Positions 46,201 through 55,665 of a stretch of 64,000 nt of DNA are shown here, in pieces. The stretch lies in the NCBI GenBank assembly GCA_019096065.1, contig JAGUCH010000004.1:4960001-5024000 (forward strand), given 5' to 3'. The notes under the pieces were generated by a model. That model saw only the letters and a program-made list of their open reading frames with translations, was not told the origin of the DNA and did no database searches. The position numbers and the translations under genes are program-made. The first letter of the stretch is position 1, and each line of letters opens with the position of its first letter. Source of the stretch: Paracyclopina nana. Its lineage: Eukaryota > Arthropoda > Copepoda > Cyclopoida > Cyclopettidae.

Positions 46201-49200
46201 ATATGCAGGCTGCGAGCACCACAAAAATGGATGCCAACATGGATGCGCATGAAGCTAATCGCAATTTCATCCAGAATGATTTATGGCCTGTCTTGGTGAA
46301 ACACCATACCACCACAATAACAAAGGCAACACACGCATTTGCAATGTTCACCATGAAAGTGTAGAAATTGAGGTTGTCTGCGAATTCCTCAACCTGAAAG
46401 GATTGCCCATCCATTATAATCTAATAAGAGACACAAGAATGAATATGACTCACTTGGCTGGTACTGAATATGTCGAGGCTTATGGTGAACCCAGATTGGA
46501 ATTTATTATGAATGACCAGCAATGGGTTGTTGTCACTGTTCCAGTTCACCGCAAAAACTATGGCCAAAATTCCGTTCGTCAGCACCATCACGTTTTGCAC
46601 CACATCTTCACGGATAGTTTTTTGATCACTGGTAGACCATGTTTTGAACCTAATGCCAACATTATCAGCAACCCAGGATTTTAATGGTGCACCACATTCA
46701 CTTGGTCTTTGCAGCTTGCCATTCAGTAGCTTTTTCTTCCATACAACAAGTACGACTATTACTACCAAGGAGACGAGTAAAATGGCAGAACCAACTCCGA
46801 GGAAAATCATGTTCTCTTCACTCATTCCAACAAAATTGGAGCGAGACTCGAATGGTTTAAACTCTGGTATGGTTTGTGTGAAAGCAATTTTAATTTTTTC
46901 CTCGTGGTCAGTGCAAGTCTCCAGAACAGCATTGGACACTCTAAAAAAGCAGCCAAAGCAGCTTTCACTTTTGCAGTCCCAATACGCCCTGGCAATCATA
47001 GACTCGTTAGCCATTTTAAAGTCAATGGCCACACCACTTGTGTTCTGAGGCTGGAGGCAAGACCTGAATGAGTCATTGCCAAATCCCAGATTGATATGGC
47101 TTGACAGCACCTGGGGCTCAATGTAAGTCGGATAATAGGCGCAAAAGTTTTCGCTGAAAAACACATTGGCCACATAGGACATGGATACGTTTCTCGTTTG
47201 CCAGCTGTATACAAGAGGCTTGCCAACTCGGTATGAAGCACCTGTTGATGTGGCAAAGCAGTCTTCTTGATTTCGCCGGTCAAAATTTGCCAATGAGACG
47301 CGGCAATTTTGGCACTTGTCATCCTCGCAGAAAAGTGACAGCTTGCCCTCGGCCAAGTAGTAGTACTCCTTGGTCCATTTCCCACTCAAAAAGATAGGAG
47401 TACAAGTGAAGGTTTGCCACAACCAGAGTGCCCTGGCTTTCGCTCCAAATTGGTCCAAAAGGCAATCTGAGCTGTCATCAAAGATGGTAAAATGGAAGCC
47501 CACGTAGCTCAAATTTCCATTGCGCTGATTGACAACGTATTGGGAGAAATTGAAGCGGGAGAAATTCGGCTCTGATTGTTGTAGCTGCAAAGTACTTTCT
47601 GCCAATGATGTAGCAAATGCTAGGCCTTGCTTGAGCTTAGCCTTAAGTCCTGTCATTGCCACGGTTATATTTTTCTTGCCTGAAAAAGACACAGATAAGT
47701 ATTTAATCTGCGGCTAAGATGCTGGCTAGGCATAATAATTAATGCACGGAGATTCAAAGTGAAGAGAGCAGCCAAATGGAAAGCACACCGAAAAACACCA
47801 TATTAGTGAGTAACTAGAGGAACGAAAATAGACCTTGCTTCAAAGCTCAGGAACCTCTCATCCCAATCATTCATTTTACATCATGATCGTGTTACGCACT
47901 GGCTCTCACACATTAAAGGAGTAATTGGGATCCGTCACAGCTCTAATTAAATCAAGATGGTTGAATAATTTCCTTCTCGTAAGAAGGTTCGGAATGATGT
48001 ATTAGCAGAGGGCTTTCTAATATCTTGCTTCTTATCACTTGCTCTCAGCAAAATAGCAAGAAGTGCTTTTTCCATCTTTTATCACTAAGAGGAGCCAACA
48101 TACTACACGTGTGTATCTTTTTTCTAGACATCTGAACATAGTATTTAGAGAGTCATGCTAACAATCTACAGGATAAATATCGGAAATGGTATCATCCAGA
48201 CCATTGAAGATAGGATAGGATGGCAATACCACAGCAAACTATAATATTTATGTATATGCTTAAGCTAACGAGCATAAGCGGAAATATGAAGTGGAAGGCT
48301 GTACCTAATAAGCATGCAGTACATGTTATCAGAACCATACCTAACTCATAATGTTGTAGGCGCTAAGAAAGCAACATGAATAACATCGGAACTGCGTTAC
48401 CTTGCTGAAGTTGTTTAATTTTCTTCTCAGGACTGCAAATATTCGACCTCGAATCACACAGAGCGAACGGTGTATTTGTCTCCTCGTCGCACGTGCAGTA
48501 GCTTAACACTTCAGCGTATCCTGATCCATTCCCAGTACTCCATAAATTGATAACGGGAGCAGCCGCCAATGGAGCAATATTTTCTGGGAGGAAAAGTGGC
48601 TTTTCAGTCAAATATTGGTTGACCACAGGTTGCAGTTGTGCGATGGCCGATTTCATCAATTGGCTTTCAAATGCCTCAGGTAAAGGCAATTTCGGCTCAA
48701 AAGGCAACGTTTTCATTCGAGAAAGGTCCAATTGATCGAGGCTCACTTTGATCCCCGTTTTGTCAATTGTTGAAGCCAGACGAATTTTTCCAGATCCGGC
48801 CAAGTCAGAGAATTCAGCTTTGAACAAAATGGCAGCTTTCTTCTGGACATCGCCTATGGGCAAGCATTCGGCAAGAAGTAGGCCTTTTCCAATATTGATG
48901 GTAAGTAAATTGTCCTCTTGAACTCGGATCACAGGGGGCTCATAAGAAATGGTCCCATTTATGGTGGTATCGAGAATTCGAGCTGATCCATGGTACTTTG
49001 TAAGGTTGGACAATGAGGCAAACCACATCAGGCTGTTGATGAATTCTGTGGAGAGGCGAACGCCTTGAAGCAGATGAGATTGGGTGTCGTCCTTGCTGAA
49101 AAACCATTAAATAAGTTATTGAAATTCGAAATTCTTTTCAGTAAGCCAAGTTAAAAACAATAATATAACCATTTCCAATGGAAGTTTTACAAACTTTGAG

Positions 49201-50730
49201 TGTGGGGCTTACCATAACTCTTAACTCTACGTCAAATGATTGCTCCGAAAAAGTATTTTGACAAAGAGCAATTGCATGGAGCAATTACGTGGACATTACA
49301 TGATTAATCTTGTTTACGTAAAGCAACTGCTTACCTGATCATAGGCCAATTACCCGAGGGAATTTGAGCTTGCTCTTCGATTTTTTCTTTCAATGGTATA
49401 AACGTCACGTTTGAGCCTGAAATCTCTGCAGAAAATATGGCCTTGGCATCGAGCATGACAAACTGAGAGCTCCATTGTAAATTTGTTATAAGATAATGCA
49501 CAAAGACGCCTTTGAAAGGTGAAAATTCCTCCGGTATCTCCTTCTGCTTCTCGTACTTATTGGCGAATTCTTGAAATCCCTCCTGAACTCCCTCGTTGAG
49601 AAGATTTTGCCAGCCTTTGAACCAAAACAGGAACCAGGGTGGTCGACAGCCCTGCAACGTTGCATAGTTAAAAATCTTATTGTCGATATCGAGAGTCATC
49701 AAAGCACAATTTATCTTGAATTCAAGATCATAAAAATTTCTATATACCTTGAATTCATGTACTTCCAAACTATTTCCTAGAAAGCTCACTTTTTCTCGTG
49801 TCTTCGATGCTGTACTAAACTAGCTCAGTGATTGTACAAGCAGCTAGGATTTACAACCTTTCCGCCTACTTGGGAAGTGGTTCAAGATATGTTTTTGCCT
49901 TAACTGAATTGCGCAACAACTCGCGGTGAATTTTGACACCCTAGAGCTTCGGCCCGAACAGCAATGAGCTTTTCCTCGTTTGAAAAAGGATAACAAACTT
50001 ACGGCAACATTGACATCATGAAGGGTCGTTTGGACTGGCTTAATTTTGATTGACATTTGATTGGAATCCCATAAGACTTGAATGGATAATTCCATGTCGA
50101 TGTAAGCGCTGTATGTGACAATCTCCCCGTTGCACGATGTCATTTTGAGGCAGCCAAGCAGGCCAAAATTGATGCCTTTCCAGATCCAAGTTTTGGCAGC
50201 TACCTCTGCGTAAAGTTGGGCGCTAATGATCAAAGTATTGTTTTCCTGCAGTTGCATGCTTAAAGTGTCATCAATGATATTTAATCGAGAGCGTCTGCCT
50301 GAAAGTAGTGAATGAGAGAGGCTTATTTCCCTTATTTCAAGTGCTCTTGAGAACAAGCAGTACTTTCTTCTGCTAACGTCATTTAGATGAGACAAAAAAA
50401 ATATCGCATCACTGAGTTACAAAGTATGACTGATTTCATTAGGCCTCAGTGAGAGAGTGATGAATTGCATAATGTCAACTCACCCGAAGGCTCAATTCTG
50501 TACTTAGCACTGCACTCGGCCTCGTCAGATTGGGTGGGAGGATCTTTAGCCTCTGCTATGTCCAATGCTTGGCGAAGCACTCCGGCATATCTGTAGGGTG
50601 CCTCATCAAGTGACTTTTGAGTAAGGATAAAAGAACCAGCCACAAATTCCCCTTTGGGCCTCCAGCTTCCATTGACAACTCCAAAGGCTGTCAAAAGGAC
50701 AACAGCCACAAGATAGGCTTGGTAAGTCAT
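43278..50730 (-). CDS. predicted BPI/LBP-like secreted region fused to about 15 membrane segments
   Basis: Eight exons: 50730-50484, 50298-50003, 49651-49335, 49095-48401, 47679-46454, 46393-45626, 45450-44482 and 44006-43278. All junctions are GT-AG and in phase, giving 1748 residues. A signal peptide (about 1-21) is followed by a region to about residue 500 with the amphipathic layout of BPI/LBP/CETP lipid-binding proteins (for example LPLPEAFESQLMKSAI...VVNQYL). A cysteine-rich stretch and a second, cysteine-rich extracellular part follow (about 519-808). From 809 onward there are about 15 membrane segments with a 120-residue charged cytosolic loop in exon 7. The join between the parts (48401 to 47679, 721 bp) is the weak link. 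The membrane part has no signal peptide of its own, which favours one gene. I do not recognise the membrane family; a distant likeness to STRA6-type receptors is only an impression. Confidence 0.6.
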
Positions 50731-51595
50731 TTCAGCCGTTCAATCCATGATTCATAATCGCACTTAATTTCTTTCCTGACTGCGCTAGTCGTCAACTGCA
50801 CCAGCAGCATCAGCAACAGAGCAGGTGATCTTGTCAATAATGAAGAAGCTCTGGTCAGCTGTTATTGAGCTGGTGCGCTGTCATAACTACCGGATCAGCC
50901 CAAAGCAATCAACTTCTTATGCAACATGACTTTTATCTTCTTGAGCCAATCAGGCCTTTGATATAACACAGTGAAAATTAGAGCCAAGCTTCTTTTGAGC
51001 CCCTCGATAGCTGAAAGCTTGCACTAAATAATTCAATGTCAAGGCCTTCTGCAATACGGCAACAACTACGGCCTTTCGTCTCCAACGCGACGCGCTGACG
51101 GTCTTCGTGTTTATCAGCTGACTTGGATATTGTTTGTGGTGGATTCAGCCAGCTCAATCATTGAAGCGTGAACAATGACTCACTCCCAGTCGCAATGATT
51201 ATTTGCTAGCCAAGTTAAGACACGGCAAGCAACAGTTCATGTATCTCGTGAGCTCATCAATCTGAAATTACAGCTTAGTTTTTAAATCATTAGAGCCATT
51301 AGAGCTTACCTTTTGCAAATTGAATAAAAACTAACAAGGGCTGAAGTTTTGGTCTTTCACTTTTCACGTGAACTCTATTAAAAAAGAAGCTCCAAGCTAA
51401 TTGCAACTTGCAAGAATATTCAAGCTTAACATCGAATGCTTAGCGCAGTGATGACCCCGTTTCATTTTCACGAGAAAATGATAACATGGCAAGGTGAGTT
51501 TTTTTATATCTATGACAGTAAAAACAACTAGTTTTCGTTATAAGAGTCCAGAGCTACAAGCCCTACAACACTTCAGTTTAAAAAAACTGCGAATG
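50731..51595. other. intergenic, promoter side of the BPI-multi-TM gene
   Basis: No gene, RNA or obvious repeat recognised. It ends at the target-site copy AAGACAAA (51596-51603) of the next element. Confidence 0.45.
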
Positions 51596-51603
51596 AAGAC
51601 AAA

Positions 51604-51793
51604 CAGTGCTGCCAGATTTTTTTAAGAAAAGTCGCCGGACTTTTTTAAAAAAAGCGAGGCTTTTCCAAATTTGCTTGGATTAATTTGAAAAAACGCCACT
51701 AATTCATCAAAAATTAGCCGTAATTTAGCCTGGCATCCTCAAAAATAGCCGCGCCCGCCCGCGCCCGCGCCCGCGCCGCATCTGGCATCACCG
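51604..51793. mobile_element. short hAT-type MITE, 190 bp
   Basis: Terminal inverted repeats CAGTGCTGCCAGAT and CGGTGATGCCAGAT (12 of 14 matching, right one read on the minus strand) are flanked by an exact 8-bp target duplication, AAGACAAA (51596-51603 and 51794-51801). The interior is non-coding and holds a GC-rich run of GCCCGC units near 51750-51778. It is a different family from the hAT MITE at 343-786. Confidence 0.8.
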
Positions 51794-52049
51794 AAGACAA
51801 ATATCATTTTAATCTTGACTGATCTTGGCTATGAAAAGTCTTTTGTAATATCTATTTATAAATGTAAACAATTTGTAAAACAAGCTCATAAAATAGCTGA
51901 GCAAATTTTGTAAAGTAAAAATCGAGTGGCAACTTAGCGGGCTCGAGCTTGCGAGAGCCAAATGATGCAACTACACGTAAAATTGGGTCATTAAATAGCT
52001 GACCTCTGATTTTTAATGGCCCGACTTTACGTACCTCAGCTCGAAATAA

Positions 52050-53012
52050 GGTCTCAAGACTTTTGCCCCTAGCCGTTTACCCCTGATATGTTTGCCCCAG
52101 GCCGTTTGCCCCTGTAGACGTCTGCCCCTAAGATCTTTGTCCTTAGAGACAGTCACCCCCAAGACATTTGCCCTTTGGATTTTTGCCCCTATACAAGTTT
52201 GCCTTGGATTTTTGCCCCTGAAGACACTTGCCCCTTAGATGTTAGCCCCTGGATATATTTGCCCTTGGATTTTTGCCCCTTGGTTATTTGCCCCTCTGAT
52301 TTTTGCCCCTTGGATTTTTGCCCCTTGGATTTTTGCCCCTTGGATTTTTGCCCCTTGGATTTTTGCCCCTTGGATTTTTGCTCCTTGGATTTTTACCCCT
52401 AGGGATGTTGCCTCAGGCACTATTGCCCCAAGTACCAGTAAAATTTTGGCCTTAGGAATTTTGCCCTGGGTTATTTTGCTCATGGGTTGCCACTGCACTG
52501 TTGACTCGAGTTGACAATGTGTCCAATTTGAAATGAACTTTCAGCACCAATTGGACTATACAAATTCCTAAAATAAGTCATTTTAGGGATAAGATTATAC
52601 ATTGCCTCAATCCAATCAGCTTATTAAAAAATTAATAAAACTATTATTTGTAAAAGCAGAAAAAAATGATGGATTTGGATAGGATAAGGTTAGGAAAGTC
52701 TAGAATACCGGTTAACGAAGGTTTTGTTATGAAAAATTATTATAAAATGTAAATTGTCATGAAATAATGAAGTGAAAATAATGTGGGCAACCATCTTGGA
52801 GGCAAAAGTTCAAGGGGCAAAAGTCCTAGGGGCAAAAGTCCTAGGGGCAAAAGTACAAGGGGCAAAAGTACATGGGGAAAATATATCCAGGGGCAAACAT
52901 CTAAGGGGCAAGCGTCTTCAGGGGCAAAAATCCCAGGGACAAACATTTCTAGGGGCAAATGTGTCTAAGGGAAAATGTCTGGCAAACAGCTAGGGGCAAA
53001 GTGCACGCAGCC
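52050..53012. mobile_element. foldback transposon with arms of tandem 15-bp units
   Basis: Both ends start GG and their outer 32 bases align without gaps, sharing TTTGCCCCTAGC. Exact 8-bp copies of CGAAATAA lie just outside (52042-52049 and 53013-53020). The left arm (to about 52470) is built of degenerate 15-bp units around TTTTGCCCC, with six near-identical copies at about 52303-52385. The right arm (from about 52795) has the same units inverted (GGGGCAAAAGTCCTA). Unit order is kept: left 52208-52265 matches right 52878-52935. The middle 320 bp is AT-rich and unique. No transposase. Long TIRs of tandem units are typical of Drosophila FB and Galileo elements. Frames read through it (PLDFC repeats) are artefacts. 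Confidence 0.82.
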
Positions 53013-53195
53013 CGAAATAAATGTGTAGTTGAATAATCTGAGACGAATTGGTAAACTGAATTATACATGCGAAAATTGCTTTCCATCATATAAAAAGTAA
53101 ACAAACCAGAATGAGTCACTGCTGAGTGACTGAGCATTGAGCTACATTAGTAGTTAGTAAAGTTTGACGAGAAAAGCTGACTTAGATGAGTCGCC

Positions 53196-53221
53196 AACGC
53201 AATCATTGCAATGATTGCGTT
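53196..53221. repeat. 26-bp perfect palindrome
   Basis: AACGCAATCATTG is followed directly by its reverse complement with no spacer. No flanking duplication or gene link is evident. Confidence 0.7.
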
Positions 53222-53499
53222 CGCATTCGCCATTCAGTAAGTTCAGGCTTCAGAGTGAGCTGAAAATAATTGAGCTCACTCTCGAATTATTCGAATAGGC
53301 GAGCAATAAAACCCATTCGCACTTTTCGTACCTCTCTGGTACCTCTGGAAACCAGATCAAATAATCTAACTTTAAAGTTATGACTCAAAAGAAGTGATTC
53401 GACGAAATGACAGAAGATTGAAATTTTTAATGCCCGCTGATCGAAGCACTTCGTCGCACATTCCAAAATGTAAGTACTCACTTTAATTTGTACTGATGG

Positions 53500-55662
53500 G
53501 CAATAAGTACATCATGTCTCTGGTGCACGTTACGACCAGAATAGGACTTGATTGGACCCCTCCAGTGGAACCTGTGGAAACCGTGGAGCCCGTGGAGCCG
53601 CCAGAAGTCCGGAAGGTTGCCCATTCACCGCTACATCACCACCTCAAAATCACAAAACCTCCTTTCTCAAAAAACACCTTTTCATCTCCTCCTACTCCCT
53701 GATTGTTGTTGCTGCTGCTGCTACTACCTATGCGTTGAGCCTTACCTATGGCAATTCACCTGACCTTGAGTGGAGAAGTTGCTAGCCATTGTGTGGAGGA
53801 GTTGCTAGCTGCTACATAGAGAGGACCTGCAGCTGCATGATAACGGAGAGAAGCAGATGGAAGCTGATGGAACTTGCTGCAATGCATCGAGGGGAGAAGA
53901 AGGAGAAGACTCGGGGAGTTCGATGGGGGACTTCAGAGAAACAAGACATGGACCAAGTGCACATGGCCCATTGAGTGAGCTCTGCCCTGCTATTGTCCCA
54001 CCAAAGTTCTCCAAAGTGTGCTGAGGCATGAAGAAGATGGCCACAAGAATATTTACTGCAGTACTTATTTCTTTGTATTTTGCTGCCATTACTTTGTGTG
54101 GTGTTAAAAGCTGAGTGAATAAGACAACCTTGTTTGACTTTGTTCGACCATAACTTGTATAGAGGTTTCCTGGGCAGTTATGCACCCTAGTTTGAGGCTG
54201 TTGAGGCCGTTGAGGACGTGGGTAGGAGGCCCAATCACTGGTCTACAGCACTGAAGCTTGCCATGTGATGTATCTCGCCAGAGTTGGAGCACTGAGGCTG
54301 CGGCTTTGGGTCCAAGGCGAGTAGACATCCGGCCAGCACCCGGAGGCTGCGAACGGTACCGCGACCATGAAGCCGATGCTAACCATCCTAGGCTTCAGAG
54401 GGTGTGACCGTCGCACACCATTTTGGAGGCCCCGGAGGGATTGAAGGCCACTCTCTCTCCTAAAGGTTTGATGACCAAAAACCATGAAGTCCCGGAAAAT
54501 GTCTTGGTGTGGATCAGGATTCCTGCTCTGCGGCGCAGGTTGGGCCGCACGCTGGTTGCGATCAGGGTGTGTCTACTACAGTACAAAATCCCGAAGGCTG
54601 ACGAGCCGATGGGGGTCACTCCGATGGCACTTGGGCCTATGTGGTGCGTAGGCTTTAGATTCCCTTAGACCCAAATTGCGCATTGATGCCGTTGGCGGGT
54701 TGGAACTGGCGCGCGGGGAGTGCAAGAAGGTACAGGCCGTGACGTACCACCAGCCCGTTGATGATGTCTTCCATGGACCATTGTTATGATGATGGGCCTA
54801 CACAAAGTAACAATGACACTGTCTTTCCCGGAGGTGAATGCATGCGTGCAGGCTCCGCATGGCATAGCTTGGAGTATGGGTGCCATGGCAGCCGGAAAGC
54901 CAGCCAAGGTGCAGGTTGCGACCTGAGCCTCTGTTGCCTATCCATAATGGGGCGAGTGAGCGCAAGAGTGTTGCGACACTAGTGGGTCTCGTCCGTGGGT
55001 TTGGCCACACAGATGGAAGAAGATGATGTAATCCATGACTCCGCTGTGAGTCAATGAACCCCAAATAGGCCACGCATGGAGCCAGCGTGGGAGCCACAAA
55101 GGAATATGCGTGTTTGGGGGCCCAAAAAACTGGCTAACCTTGGACAAGTTGCCGAGGGCACAGGGAAGGTTGGCCGGCCCGCAACTTGAGGAGGAGTGGG
55201 CAAACTTATTCTTCATTCACTGAGTCGACACTGGTTGGCGAAGTGGCATACCTTTTTTGCGTAAAAAGTTGATGCACCTTTGTTTCAGAGACTTAGAAGA
55301 AAAACCCTACCACCTGTAGCACCAGTAGTGCTAAACCTTAAACCTTTCTTTATAATACAATAAGTGAGTGTACCTGTGCGTGTGTGTGTGTGTGTTTTGC
55401 CTTGGCCGCTCATAGCCTTGACAAAAAATCAAATAAACGAGCTTAGCAATTGCAACCTTTTTTCTCTGTGTCACTTGACGCGGCGTAGTAATTAGGACAA
55501 GCTTCCCTGTGCTTTGAACAGCGTATAGCTTTTAATTCGGTACTGCCGAATTTAGTACACACAGTAGTGTACTAAGACCAGAATATTGTGTGTGACTCCG
55601 TTGCACCTCTAAGAGATAAGAAATACTCAGTGTGACTCCGTCACGCTTTTTACAAGATAAGA
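53500..55662 (+). other. probable LTR and leader of the retrotransposon
   Basis: A block that is more GC-rich than its surroundings from about 53540, with no protein match. Toward the Gag start it has LTR-like signals: a TATA-like TTTATAATA near 55350, a TG run near 55380-55394, an AATAAA near 55432 and then the leader. The left limit and the primer-binding site could not be placed because the 3' LTR lies outside the window. Confidence 0.4.
55534..55574 (+). promoter_or_regulatory. two abutting RNA hairpins in the Gag leader
   Basis: AATTCGG/CCGAATT (55534-55540, 55546-55552, 5-base loop) is followed with no gap by TAGTACAC/GTGTACTA (55553-55560, 55567-55574, 6-base loop). Both stems are perfect. 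They precede the Gag ATG by about 90 bases, where retroelements carry packaging or dimerisation structures; that role is inferred. Confidence 0.5.
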
Positions 55663-55665
55663 ATG
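55590..55665 (+). repeat. two tandem copies of a 40-bp unit before Gag
   Basis: GTGTGACTCCGT begins at 55590 and again at 55630. Each copy ends with AGATAAGAA, the second running into the Gag ATG at 55663. Confidence 0.6.

Noticed and set aside
46283..47048. Plus-strand frames of 130 or more residues
   Set aside because: Antisense shadows of exon 5 of the BPI-multi-TM gene.
52175..52514. Open frames on both strands reading as Cys/Pro- or Gly/Lys-rich repeat peptides
   Set aside because: They are the tandem 15-bp units of the foldback arms read as codons; both strands and several frames are open for the same reason.
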